The translations under genes and the position numbers were made by a program. 64,000 nucleotides of DNA from Epinephelus fuscoguttatus. Its lineage: Eukaryota; Chordata; Actinopteri; Perciformes; Serranidae. The stretch is taken from positions 38,298,059 through 38,362,058 of the forward strand of contig NC_064755.1 in NCBI RefSeq assembly GCF_011397635.1, read 5' to 3'. The notes beneath the pieces were generated by a model. That model saw only the letters and a list, made by a program, of their open reading frames with translations, did not search any database and was not told the DNA's origin. How positions within the stretch are numbered: position 1 is the stretch's first letter; each line of letters opens with the position of its first letter. Shown one piece after another: positions 19,681 to 34,100 of this stretch.

Positions 19681-22600
19681 ATGGATTTCTCTGTGAACTC
19701 TGCCTGTTTTTATTGTTTCTACTGTTTGTTTCTTCCTCTGCTGCTCGGACCGCCAGACCTTCGGCTCTCGGACGCACTGAAGCCCGGCTCCAGTGAGACC
19801 GGCACCGGGTCAATTCTGCTCAACGCCTCGGTGGGACCTGGTTGGATCTATCACATTGACCGGAATTTAACGCCCGTTTCTGTGCGCCGCTTCATCCACA
19901 TCCACAGACGAACCGGGGTCATTTCTCTCTCTGGAGAACCGGACCGCGCGTCCCGGAGAGGAGACACCGCTCCGCTTTATGTTCAGCTGAGATCCCAGAC
20001 TGACCCACATGAGTCCATCCTGATCCGCCTCAAGCTGATCCTCCACAGCCGGGGCGCTGTGATCCGACGCGGTGGACAGTCGGTGAGTGTTCACATGAGG
20101 CTCCGGTCCTCCCCGGTGCCGCTATGTCTCTCCACACACGACCTGCGGAGCAAAGTTCAGCATCACCTGCCACACTTCCTGCGCAGACACAAACATTTTC
20201 AGATTTCCTGCGCAGTTAAAGGACAGAAGAAAAGTTTCTCCGGTGATGTGAGTCCTGAATGTTTGGGGTCTGAGCTGGATGCTGTGTGCGCGCTGCTGGA
20301 CGTACACGGTCCCCACACCTCCACCCCCGTGCTCCTAAAGCTCCGCCCCGCCTCTCCAGCTTCTGACGTCACTCAGGTGTATGCTGAGCGCAGCAGACGT
20401 GCAGCCGTGAACTCAGCTCCTCAGTTCCAGCTGCCCAACTACCAGGTGTCCATACCTGAAAATGAGCCGGCAGGGACCCGAGTCATCACGCTAAAAGCTC
20501 TGGACGGAGATCTCGGAGCCGCAGGCGAGGTGGACTATGACATTGAGGCTCTGTTCGATAGCCGGTCCAATGACTACTTCCAGATCAACCCACACACTGG
20601 CAGCATCTCCACCCTGCAGCTACTGGACAGAGAGTTCAAGGACACGCACATTTTCAGGGTCGTCGCCACAGACAATGGCGAGCCAAGAAGGTCGTCCATT
20701 GCGTACCTCACCATCACGGTCAGCGACACAAATGACCACGGCCCGGTGTTTGAGCAGACAGAGTACAGGGTCAGCCTCAGGGAGAATGTGGAGGCGGGGT
20801 TTGAGGTGCTTACGATCAGGGCAACAGATGGAGACGCTCCGTCCAACGCCAATATGATCTACAGGATTGTCAGCGAGGAGGACGCCTTTGAGATCAACCC
20901 CAGGACCGGGCTGGTCCGCATCACGGAGCGGCCGGACAGGGAACACGTGTCTCGGTACCAGCTGATGGTGGAGGCCAGCGACCAGGGCAGAAATCCAGGA
21001 CCCCGCAGCTCATCAGCCACCGTGTTCATCAGCGTGGAGGACGAGAATGACAACTACCCACAGTTCAGCCAGAGACGTTACGTGGTTCAGGTGTTGGAAA
21101 GCATGGCGGTGAACACCAGAGTTACTCAGGTGGAAGCCACAGACGAGGACGAGGGCGACAACAGCAAAGTCCACTACAGCATCATCAGCGGCAACGTCAG
21201 GGGCCAGTTCTACATACACTCTCTGACTGGTGTCATCGACCTCGTCAGTCCTCTGGACTATGAGACCGTCAGGGAGTACAAACTGCGAGTAAAAGCTCAA
21301 GACGCGGGCCGCCCTCCGCTCATCAACAGCACCGGGCTTGTGGTCATCCAGGTGGTGGATGTGAACGACAACGCCCCTATGTTCGTCAGCACACCACTCC
21401 AGGCCACCGTCCTAGAGAGCGTGGCTGTGGGTCACTCTATAATCCACATCCAGGCCATTGACGCTGACTCAGGTATCAACTCTCACCTGGCATATCAGCT
21501 GACAGATGCAGCGCCGGGCTTCCCCTTCATCATCAACAACAACACTGGGTGGGTGACAGTCAGCTCAGAGCTGGACAGGGAGACAACTGAGTTTTACACG
21601 TTCGGGGTGGAAACGGTAGATCACGGAGTTCCTGCGATGTCGTCCTCTGCCTCTATCAGCGTGACCATCCTTGATGTGAATGATAACGTTCCCACGTTCT
21701 CTCAGACACTGTACAACATAAAGATCAGTGAGGACGCTGCGGTGGGAACCAGTGTGCTGCTGCTTTCCGCCACTGACCGTGACACCAACAGCGTCGTGAG
21801 CTACCAGATCTCCAGTGGAAACACTAGAAACAGGTTCTCCATCACCAGCCAGAGCGCTGGCGGTTTGATCACCTTGGCGTTGCCGCTTGACTACAAGCAG
21901 GAGCGGCAGTATGTCCTGATGGTGACAGCGTCGGACGGCATACACCAGGACACAGTGCAGGTTTATGTCAATGTCACTGACGCCAACACCCACCGGCCAG
22001 TGTTCCAGAGCACCAACTACCAGGTGATGCTGAGCGAGGACCAGCCCGTGGGCTCCATCGTGGTCGTCATCAGTGCCACGGATGAAGACACAGGGGAGAA
22101 CGCTCGCATCACTTACATCATGGAGGATAACATTCCCCAGTTCAAAATCCACCCAAGAACAGGCGCCATCACCACACAGACCGATATTGACTATGAGGAC
22201 CAGGCCTCCTACACCCTCGCCATCATCGCCCACGACCATGGCGTCCCTCAGAAATCAGACACCACGTATGTTGAGATCATTGTGTTGGACGCTAATGATA
22301 ACAGTCCACAGTTCCAAAGAGACCTCTACCAGGGCTCTGTGTTCGAAGATGCTCCTGTGTACACCAGCGTCCTGCAGATCTCTGCCTCCGACCGAGACTC
22401 AGGGGCCAATGGCAGAGTCAGCTACACCTTCCAGAGCAGTGATGACGGAGACGGAGACTTCTTCATTGAGCCGTACTCCGGCATCATCAGGACAGCCAGG
22501 AAACTGGATCGAGAGAATGTGGCGGTGTACCACCTCCGAGCGGTCGCTGTGGACAAAGGTGTCCCCCCTCTCAGAGCAACAGTAGATGTCCATGTGTCCA

Positions 22601-23179
22601 TCCAGGACATCAATGATAATGCTCCTGTGTTTGAAAAAGATGAGATGGATGTATATGTGATGGAGAACAGTCCCGTGGGCTCTGTCATTGCTCGAATCAT
22701 CGCTACGGATCCTGATGAGGGAATGAACACTCAAATCCTGTTTCAGATCGTGGATGGGAATGTCCCAGAGGTCTTTCAGTTGGACATCTTTAATGGGGAC
22801 CTCATCGCTCTTGCTGACTTGGATTACGAGTCCAAATCAGAGTACACCATCGTCATCCAGGCCACCTCGGCTCCATTAGTGAGCCGGGCCGCTGTTCACA
22901 TCCACCTGCTGGACGTCAACGACAACATCCCCATCCTGCGGGACTTTGAGATCATCTTTAACAACTATGTCACCAACCGGTCAGACACCTTCCCTGCCGG
23001 AGTGATCGGGTCGGTGCCGGCCCGGGACCCTGATGTGGCGGATAAACTGAGGTTCAGATTTTTGGAGGGAAACGAGCTCAACTTGCTGATCCTGAACCAG
23101 GACAGTGGGGAGGTGCAGCTCAGCAGAGACCTGGACAACAACAGACCTCTGGAGGCCTCAATGAAGATCCAAGTGAGTG
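19681..23179 (+). CDS. celsr1: celsr1 exon 1: signal peptide and nine cadherin repeats
   Basis: One 3.5-kb exon encodes residues 1-1166. [20 protein letters not shown] begins the signal peptide. A pro-region of about 210 residues follows, ending in a furin-like RSRR (237-240). Nine cadherin repeats then start at APQFQ (246), GPVFEQ, YPQFSQ, APMFVS, VPTFSQ, RPVFQS, SPQFQR, APVFEK and IPILRD (about 1083). Calcium-binding motifs (DxNDN, LDRE, DxD) are intact in most repeats; repeat 6 has the CELSR-type DANTHRPVF linker. The donor is AGTG|GTAAGA at 23180; the next exon completes [12 protein letters not shown], as in other CELSRs. Confidence 0.95.
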
Positions 23180-23828
23180 GTAAGAAAACCCCCAAACACC
23201 TCAGATCAGTTGTAGGGCTTGGGTAGAATTATCGATTCATGCGATTCAAATCGATCTTTATCTGAATGACCCGATATCAATCAATCAATTTCAATCAATT
23301 TTATTTATAAAGCCCCCCCCCCAAAAAAAACCTTTAACAGGGAAAAAAATGGTAGAAACCTCAGGAAGAGCAACTGAGGAGGGATCCCTCTTCCAGGATG
23401 GTCAGACGAGCAATAGATGACGTACAGATCAACATAGTAAATTAACAGTAATCCATATGACACAATGAGACAGAGAGAGAGACAGAGACAGAGAGAGATG
23501 CAGGATAGACGGTAATGGCAGTAGCTTACAACAACATTAATGAAAGTAATAATATTGTAATTAATAATAATATATTAATATCTGACAGTATACATGTGTG
23601 ACAATAGTCATATGTGTATAATAACAGTAGAAGTATGACTAATGATAACAGCAGCAGCAGGAGGCATCTGGCAGGACCATGGCAGCAGGACAACCACACA
23701 CGTCACACTATCCAGGCACCGCTGCAGTACGAGTTAATCTGAGAGACAGTGGAGCACAAAGGCTCCGGAGAAGAAGCCGAGTTAGTGACATCCAGAATGG
23801 CCGAGTTAGCAAGATGCAGTAATAGGAC

Positions 23829-23871
<43 letters not shown>

Positions 23872-25951
23872 AGAGAAGGTGCCCGGTGTATTATAGGGGG
23901 GTCCTCCGGCAGACTAGGCCTAAGTCAGCCTAACTAGGGGCTGGTACAAGGCAAGCCTGAGCCAGCCCTAACTATAAGCTTTATCAAAGAGGAAAGTCTT
24001 AAGTCTAGTCTTAAATGTGGAGACGGTGTCTGCCTCCTGGACCGTAACAGGAAGATGATTCCACAGGAGAGGAGCCTGATAGCTGAAGGCTCTGGCTCCT
24101 GATCTACTTTTGGAGACTTTAGGGACCACGAGTAACCCTGCGTTCTCAGAGCGCAGAGTTCTGGTGGGATAATATGGCACTATGAGCTCTCTAAGATATG
24201 ACGGAGCTTGACCATTTAGAGCTTTATAAGTTAACACTAGGATTTTAAATTCAATTCTGGATTTTACAGGGAGCCAGTGCAGAGAAGCTAAAACAGGAGA
24301 AATATGATCTTGTTTCTTAGTTCCTGTTAGTACACGTGCTGCTGCATTCTGAATTAGCTGGAGAGTTTTTAAGGACTTACTAGAGCTACCTGATAATAGA
24401 GAGTTACAGTAATCCAGCCTTGAGGTAACAAAAGCGTGGACCAATTTTTCTGCATCTTTTCGGGTCAGGATAGGCCTAATTTTCGCAATATTACGCAGAT
24501 GAAAAAATGCAGTCCGTGAGGTTTGTTTTAAATGAGAATTAAAAGACAAATCTTGATCAAATATTAGTCCGAGGTTTCTTACGGTAGTGCTAGAGGCCAG
24601 AACAATGCCATCTAGAGAAACTATGTCATCAGATAAAGAGTCTCTGAGTTGTTTGGGGCCAAGAACAATAACTTCAGTTTGAATTTAACATCAGGAAATG
24701 ATTTGATGGTCAATTGTGTCAAATGCCGCACTAAGTACAGTACAGAGACGAGTCCTTTTTCTGAAGCAATCAGAAGGTCATTTGTAATTTTAACTAGTGC
24801 TGTCTCAGTGCTATGATGCACTCTAAATCCTGACTGAAATTCTTCAAATAAATTATTATCATGGAGAAAATCACACAGCTGGTCTGCAACTACTTTCTCA
24901 AGGATCTATCGATTCATAAAATCTGAGATGTGTGAAGCTCTAACCCTGTTAACTAGCTGGTAGTAAATTAAATTATTAATGACCTTATTTGAGAAGCTTT
25001 GACATTTCCGGTTCTTTTATCTGTAACCGTTTGGTTACTGCTTTACGTTATGGTGTATTTTGTTACCATGCTGTAGCAGCCACTCCTCCTGCTGTCTGTG
25101 CATCACACAAACACAAAGTAGAGATGCTGCGGTGGAGACAGAGAAACAAAATTTTTTTTTCCTCGTAAAACTTCCAGTAGTAGTTCTCTGAGAATCTCTC
25201 TCAGATTCTAGCAAAAATTGGTATCCCAACTGAAATATCCTCAATTAAATCAAGTCACATTTAATTGGAAATTGAAGCGAATTGGAACCTTGTGAATCAA
25301 AATAGAATTAATTCAGGAAATCAGTGGTGATTTTTTCAAGTATTTCAAGTATATTAAGAGTTTTGAAATAATAAGTTCACAGATTCAGGAAAACATGCAC
25401 ATGAACATGGAAACAAGATAATACATAGGTGCATTATATGTGCATTAAGTAAATAAAAGGGGGGGAAATTAATAAATGAAATTTAAATAAAGGGTGGGAC
25501 CCATTTTAACTCAGCCCTAATCAGTTCAGTTCAACTTTATTATCCCGGTGAAGGCGCGCAGCTCAGCAGCCAGACCAACAGATGAAACACAGCGAGGTGG
25601 GACAGGGAAGGAAACAGGGTTAGTCACATAACTAAAAACAGTCACAACTTTCAGACACAAATGGTTTGTTGTTGTGAGTCAGTAAACATGTTGTAGGTCT
25701 TGAAGTTTTTCAGAGGGTTTATTGTAGTTTGAGTTCCTGTTTATTTCTGTGATATAGTTTTACAGTGTGACACTGTTACACTGCAGCAGAATGTGGACCA
25801 GTTTTATAAAGAGTCCCAGCAGACGGTCTGACAGGGACTCACAGGCCTGTATGGGGGGCTCAGGATGGAGGGGGCTTTGGCATTCTCTCAGCATGTGTCA
25901 CCGTGGCAACAAGGAGCAGCTCCATATTTGGGACATGTTAAAGAAAAGGGG

Positions 25952-25997
<46 letters not shown>

Positions 25998-28578
25998 TTG
26001 GGGGGCATTTGGAGGAATAGCCTGACACAGATTAGGAGGGGGGCAGCAGTGTGTTTGTCTTTTGTCCTGATGCAGATTAGAGTGAACTGATCTGTCCCTA
26101 TGTCAGGACTCAACAACAACATGACACACAAAACAACACACATCAACATGGCATACAACGCACAAAAACGCATACGGTAACACCACGTACAACACAGTCG
26201 CTCACATGACTTCAATTTCACTTTGACCGAATTTCAACCTGACTTAAATTGAGCACTTTAACCAGACATTAACTCAACTTCAACTTGACTTAACCTTTAA
26301 CTTGAACCTTGTCTTAATGTAACTTTTCTCCCTAATTTAACCTCAACCCATCCCTAAGCTAACTTTTATCTAATTAAAACCTCAGTTAAATGTAAGTATA
26401 AATAAACCCTGGCATTAATTGCAACCCAATTTAGATTTTTTACCTAACTCTGTAACTTTAAAGGGGAAGATTACCTAAATTAAGAATTCCAAGATGTTAT
26501 TTCCATGGTCTGGGAAAGTCCAATCAGTATTTGTGAACATGAGCTGCTCTCTCTCAAAGCCAGGAACCAGAGAAGTAAGGAATGGACAATAATGTTGGCA
26601 CGTCATTAGTATCAGAATCAGAATCAGCCAACATGCTTTTTCTTAATTTCCACAATAAATGAATATTATACACATTGAAATGCTTTGTATTTCATGTCTC
26701 TATCTGCTGGTGGGCCATCGTAAGAGCATACATGCTTAATTGGATAGAGACGTGATGATCACTAAAATTAGGTGGGAGAAAGTGGATATATTTTATATAT
26801 ATATATATATACACACACATATATATGTATTATATATATTTCAGCATATCGTTTGAATTTGGAAGAGAGTTTTTCATCTTTACAATATTTTCGGACTGTC
26901 TTAGATCATAGGAATGACGTATGAATTTCTAAACTTTGATCTAATTATAATGTAATTTTTTTTTACCAAAATCTTTAACTTTGGCTTAACTTTAACTAAA
27001 ATTTGACCTAATTATAAGAGATTTTTTTTGCCAAAATAACTAAAATTTGATCTAACTCTAATGTTCTTCTTTTTTAATCAAAATATTTAACTTTAACTTA
27101 GCCTTAACCAAAATATGATCTAATTGTAACCTATTTATAATAGAATATTTGCCCAACTCTTTAACTGTAACTAAAATTTGATGTCATTTTGATATTTTTT
27201 AATCAAAATCTTTAACTTTAACTTGGCTTAACTACAATTTGATCTAATTATAACTGAATTATAATAGAATTTTTGCAAAGATCTTTAACTTTTACAAAAA
27301 TTTGATCTAATCATCATCTTCCTATGATATAATTTTTTGTCTAACTCTTCAACTTAAACTTCAGTCTAATCTAAGCTTATATCAATTGATCACCTGCAGT
27401 GAAAAATGAGCTGCTTTAAAGGTTCAGCTGGTGAGATGTCAGACTGGTTTAACTTTGTTTGTTTGTAGTTTGTTTATTTCTGTTTAGGGCTGTGATTTGT
27501 GATTATTTTCACTGCAGAAACTGGAGCAGCAAATGTTTGATAACTTAATCAAATAAAATATTAAAAACATAGAAGAAAGAAAAATAAATTACAAAAAAAT
27601 AGTTGCTGATTATTTTTTTCTCATCCTAGTCTCATTCAGACACTGAAGTTTTTTCTGGTTGCACTCTGAGTGACGGTCGACACAGGAGATGAGGAGAAAG
27701 AGTTAAATTCTGCAGCGTAAAGCTTCAGAGCTCAGGACCAAAGAGAGGCAGATTAAACCTCAGAACTCAGACTGGTTCAGTCCAGAACACAAAGAGGGAG
27801 CGGTTCAGTCCCACAGAGTCTGAAACAGGGTCCAGAATTTAAACAAACTGGTTCAGTTTGGAGACAAAAATCTCTTCTGACGGTGTCTCAGTAAAACTGT
27901 TGCGTTTTATGTAATATGAGGACATATTATCAAACACTTCACGCTGCATTAAAAGTTTTTTTAATGTATTTTTAACGGTTTTTTTTATGCCGACAAACTT
28001 TGTCTTTACATTGAGATAGTTTTTAACGGGACTTTTTTGTCACTGAATCGAATTCACATTCTTAAATTTGAACTGTTTTATCGCCTCACTTAAACTGACA
28101 CTTCAACTGCTTTCAGCCTCAACTATCACTACTGCTCTTCAACTGCCAGTTTAACTGCTGTCACTAACTTCAGCTGTCTCTGGCACGTAATTTACACTTC
28201 TACACTACGTTCTAACACTTCATCAGACACTTCAAATCCTCTCGCTGCTTCAAGTTATTAACGTCTCATGCAAACAGTTCACTTTTAGGATATTACAACT
28301 TGTTTACTGTGTTTAAGCCTCCGAGTTTCAGTGTCCTTCAGAGAGCGTATCCTTTGATCATTACATGTTGATTTTTGATTGGTGTACAGACTTCATGTCA
28401 GATAAACACACAGTTTCCTGTCACAGGTGAATCTCAGGTTACAGATAAATGTTTAAGAACAGGTCACAGGTCAGCGTTTTGTTCTGTAATAACAGAGAGT
28501 TCGATTCCTGCTGCTGCTTCAGTTGCATTCATACACACAGATTCAGTTTCTAATCCTCCAACTGCAGCTGCTGCTTTG

Positions 28579-28637
<59 letters not shown>

Positions 28638-28836
28638 GACATTGATATTAACATCCTCATAGTGCATGTAGACATGTACAGATTTGCATCGAATGCTTGG
28701 ACATTAAGAGGGAATTTTCAGGCTGTAAACAGATGCTTTCATCTTACAGGACCACACTGAGGTTTTTATACAGATTAAATAGAAGATAAACATTATCACT
28801 GAAAACTTTCTTTTGTCTCATGAAATATGTGTTTTA

Positions 28837-28873
<37 letters not shown>

Positions 28874-31068
28874 ATTGCAGGGAGAGAGAAAAGCAAACTA
28901 AAACTAAAACTAAGTCAGATGTGACAGCAGTCACTCAAAAATTGTTTTTTGTTATTCTTCACTGGACTCTTTACTCTACTGTGACATCATTGTTCACCTC
29001 ACAATGACATTGTCGTTCACTTCACTGTGATGTTGTTTGCTAGACTGTGAGGTCTTTGTGTCACTGTGACATCGTTGTTTACTTCACCGTGAAGCTGTTA
29101 TTTATGTCACTGTGATGTCATCGTTAACTTCCCTCTGACGCTCACTTCACTGTGACGTTGTTTACTTAACTGTCACATTGTTTACCTCACTGCGACATTT
29201 TCTTCACTATGATGTCATCGTTTACTTCACTGTGATGTTGTTTACTTCATTGTGTCATCTTCATTAGCTTCATGGCAACATTTTCTTCACTGTGATGTTT
29301 ACTGTGATACTGTTTACTCAACTGTCACATTGTTTACTTCACCGTGACATTGTCGTTTACTTCATTGTGATGTCGATGTTTGACTGTGTCGTTGGTCTGC
29401 TTCTCTAAAACATGATTGTAACCAATCAGAGGCATCCGTCAGTCACTATGGAACATGTGTGTTGACATAATGTGAACTGACAGTGTAACAGAGCGGAAAG
29501 TTTCTATTGTTCAGTCATTACAGGCGTGTGTGTGTGTGTGTGTTGGGATGTGGAGACTAAAACATTGACAAAGACTCAATAATCTGTTGTGATGTTTCAG
29601 ACAAACTGAGTCTCCTCCGGTCGAACTCTCCTCCTCCTCCTCCTCCTCCTCCTCCTCCTCCTCCTCCTCTTCCTCCTCTGATTATTATTATTACATGAAT
29701 TCATGTTGGGACTCCTGTGTGTGACTCTTGACAGAGGAGACGTCGGGACTCTGTTTATCTGTCTGTCCTCTGGAGGACTCTGTCAGGACTCTCTTTGTCT
29801 TTCTGTCCCCAGATGGTGTCCACAAGGTGACGGCTGTCTGCTTACTGCGTGTCTCAATCATCACAGACGTCATGTTGGCCAACAGTGTCACCGTCCGGTT
29901 GGACAACATGTCACAGCAACACTTCCTGTCCCCTCTGTTGTCTCTGTTTGTGGACGCTGTGGCCTCCATCCTCTCCACCCGCCGAGACCATGTCTTCGTC
30001 TTTAACATCCAGAACGACTCCCAGGTGGAGGGAAATATCCTGAACGTGACCCTCTCCGCCCTGCGGCAGTCTGAGGACCATGATGCACCTGGAGGAAGTT
30101 TCCTTCCATCTGAGACGCTGCAGGAGCAGATTTACCTGAACAGGACTCTGCTGACGCTGCTGTCCAATCAGCACGTGCTGCCGTTTGATGACAACATCTG
30201 TCTGCGTGAGCCCTGTGAGAACTACATGAAGTGTGTGTCAGTGCTGAGCTTCCACAGCACGGTGGCGTTCACGGTGTCTGACACGCTGCTGTTCAGGTCC
30301 ATCCAGCCGGTGGGGGGGGTGAGGTGTCGCTGCCCGCCAGGTTTCACTGGAGACACCTGTGAGACAGAGATCGACCAGTGTTACTCCTCGCCATGTCTGA
30401 ACGGAGGGACATGTCACAGCACAGAGGGAGGATTCAACTGTCAGTGTCCCCACAACTACACCGGTCAGTTACCTTATAAACTGTCAGTGTCCCCACAACA
30501 ACACCTTTCTGTCAGTGACCCCACAACTACACCTTTCTGTCAGTGTCCCCACAACTACACTAGTCAGTTACCTTATAAACTGTCAATGTCCCCACAACAA
30601 CACCTTTCTGTCAGTGTCCCCACAACTACACAGGTCAATTACCTTATAGACTGACGAGTCAGTTTTTAGACGCTTTGCTTAACTAAAGACTGATGACTTT
30701 CTCCCTGATTTTCTGTTGAGATGGGCGGATACAATTTCAGAGTTTAAAAAAACTCCTTACATTGCAGAACCAATAGTAAATCTGCAGGGTGGTCCTTTGG
30801 TGGCTCACTCTTGTGCTCATAAACATAGTCCGACTAGAAACACGTGTAGCGGTACAAAATGGCTCAGCCACACTCGCAGAAAACGCCATCAAAGTTAGTG
30901 GATGTTTGTCGCGTTTGCGGCGACACATTCTCGTCAACCAAAAGAAACATAATCTTTTAGGGCCATGACTCATCCGTCCGGCCGGACTATAGAGGGAATC
31001 GCCTTGTTGTTTACAAATACTTCCAGGTACCAGCAGAGTTGGTTAGCTAAACTCTGCTGGTTTATACA

Positions 31069-31146
<78 letters not shown>

Positions 31147-34100
31147 TATATATACACACACACACACATCACATTTTTGACATCATTATATCACCCTTTA
31201 GACTAATCTGATGTTTGTAAAGTCTATAAACACAATGTCTGAACAAACATTACTATTTCTGTGTGCACGTTTTGTAATTAATAACATGGTTATCGTAGAT
31301 TAGCTGGGCTAAGCCGTTAGCGGTGTCTGTAATAACTCAGTAACTCAATAAACGATCCGGAAAAAAAAAAACATTTTCCAGCAGTTATCTTAGTCACAAC
31401 ATGATTGAGCTAGCAAAGCAGTTTTATGTTGCTATGTGTGGTATTTATTCAGTTTTGGGAAATCACGATGTCTAGAAAGCATCAGTGGCTGCAGCTGACA
31501 GGGACAGCTAACAGCAGCAGCAAAGCTAACATCAGGACGTCATCTGTTAAAAGCCTCCCGTTGTCGGATACGACATGAAACTACTCCAGTTAGCTCAATC
31601 ATGTTGTAACTAAGACATCCGCTGGAAAAATTATTTTTTTCACGGATGAGCACACGTTTGATAAAACGGAGTTAAATCACTCGGCATCCATTTTCAAGCT
31701 CTCTGTGTGTTTGTCTCCTTGCAGACGAGAAAAGGAGGAGCGAACATTTCCGGGAGGGCGTGTCCTTTTCAAAAATGCAAGAGGCGTTGCTTTGTTGCTG
31801 GCCGTTTTTGCCGGTGTGTTAAACACACTTTAGAGAGGAGTGTCCCCAGACTAGTTACCTTATAAACTGTCAGTGTCCCCACAATTACACCTTTCTGTCA
31901 GTTTTGCCAAAACTACACAGGTCAGATACCTTATAAACTGTCAATGTCCCCACAGCTACACCGGTCAGTTATTTAATAAACCGTTGGTTTCCCCACAACT
32001 ACACCCTTCTGTCAGTGTCCCCACAACTACACCAGTCAGTTTAAAGTAATTTAATAAGCTGTCAGTGTCCCCACATCTGTTTTAAGTTTAATGATTTGGA
32101 GGGAAAATGTCTCTTTATGCTTCTGTCTCCGTCCAGGTGAGCGGTGTCAGGTGGACTCTGGGTCTGGACATTGTGTCTCAGGTGTGTGTAAGAATGGAGG
32201 CAGGTGTGTTGACCTGCAGGCGGGTGGATTCATGTGTAGCTGTCCCAATGGAGACTTTCAGACGATGTACTGCGAAGAGACGAGTCGAAGCTTCCCGCGA
32301 CGATCCTTCGTCACCTACAGAGGCCTAAAACAGAGATTCCACTTCCACATGTCCTTCAGGTGAGACAACCTGTGCTTCCACCTGTCCTTCAGGATAATGG
32401 ACAAATAAAAATGCATAAAAAGTGACTTGAACTTAACTGATTATAAAAACTGCTGCAGAGTAATTTTCTGTCCATTAACTGATTTATTAATAATTTCAGG
32501 TTAGAATATAAGTTTTTATTTTATTTCGTTTTTAGTTTTTATTTTTAGATTGATTGAACTGGGAAAAGCCTCAGTGACCCGGCCCCAGACAGATAATTAC
32601 TGTATCAGTGAAAGATAATCCACTCTGTGTCTGTACTTTAATAAAGACAGACATGCTAAGCTGCATCCATTTGTTTCAGGAGGATCTGATCTGAGGTCAG
32701 ACTCACCTCAGAGACAACAGGAAGTGATGTGGCTCTGTGCTGTCTGACCTCTGACCTGTCTGTCCATTTATCTCTCTCTTCCCTCCATCCTCCTCTTCCT
32801 GAACTTTACAGGACATTTTCCTGTGTTGAATAATCACATTCTGTTTGGTTTTGTTATTTTACATGTTGTATGTTGTGTCACATGTGTTGTGTGTTGTGTC
32901 AGGTTTGTGAGCAGGGACCGGAACGCTCTGCTGTTGTTTAACGGTCGATTCAATCAGAAACACGACTTCATCGCTCTGGAGATTGTCAACGAACAGATTC
33001 AGCTCACCTTCTCTGCAGGTAGAAACTCTTCTTCATCACCTTCACTGGAGCCTAAGATCTTTTACTTCGGTCACTACCTCAGCACACAGCACTGTATGTC
33101 TAATCTGGAATCAGTCCTCACCATCCAGTGTCCTCTTGTGCACACAATGAGAGGCTAATGAGAGGAATTATTGCGGTATCTCGAAATAACAAGGCTCGTT
33201 CTCAAGATGACTAAATAATTAGCCCATTATCTCGACATTACAATAAAACAAAATTGCATTAAAATGTAATTAAAAGCACCCTCGGCTTCTGTACTGAGAT
33301 ACAGTGATGAGGTAAATGTGCTCATTTCATCTCCACCAGTCGTTACTTATTAAGCACCTGATATCAGTTTGTTTATTGTTTACTTCTGTGTGCTCTGCAG
33401 GAGAAAACAGGACCTCTGTGGAGACGTTTGTGGAGGGTGGAGTCAGTGATGGAGAGTGGCACACAGTTCACCTGCACTACTACAACAAGGTCAGTACTTT
33501 ACAAGTTCTGTATTAATGCACAGAGATGCCTCCACCATCATATTCACTCTGCAGCTGTCTGACATCTGTCTGACTCAAAGGGATCAGTAAACTGAACCTG
33601 AGTGGTCCGACTCAGAGGGATCACTGTACCAAACCGGAGCGTCTGACTCGGAGGCATCAGTGAACCCAACCTGAGTTGTCCGACTCGAAGGGATCAGTGA
33701 ACCAAAATGGGGCGGTCCAACTTGGAGAGATCAGTGAACCGAACCTGAGTGGTCAGACTTGCAGGGATCAGTGATTCAAAACGGAACATCTAACTCGGAG
33801 GGATGAGGGATTTGAACGGGAGTGGTCCAACTCGAAGAGATCACTATACCATACTGGAGCGTCTGATTCTGTTTGGATCACTGAACCAAATTGGAGGGGT
33901 CCGACTCGGGGAGATTGGTGATTCAAAATGGTGTATCCAACTCAGAGGGATCAGTGAACTGATCCAGAGTGGCCCAACTCAGAAGGATCAGTAACCAAAT
34001 GGAAGCAGTCAGACTCGGCCGGATCACTAAACTAATCAGGAGCTTCTGTCTTGGAGGCATCAGCAAACCGTACCATAGCAGTCCGACTCAGAGGGATCAT

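Noticed and set aside
21565..22239. 224-aa antisense frame inside celsr1 exon 1
   Set aside because: Shadow of a GC-rich coding exon, with no independent start or homology.
29728..29812. Coding extension upstream of celsr1 exon 2
   Set aside because: The acceptor TTTCTGTCCCCAG at 29812 and phase with exon 1 fix the border; upstream sequence has no similarity to the family.
31073..31170. Tyr/Ile-repeat proteins on both strands
   Set aside because: Translation of a (TA)n microsatellite.
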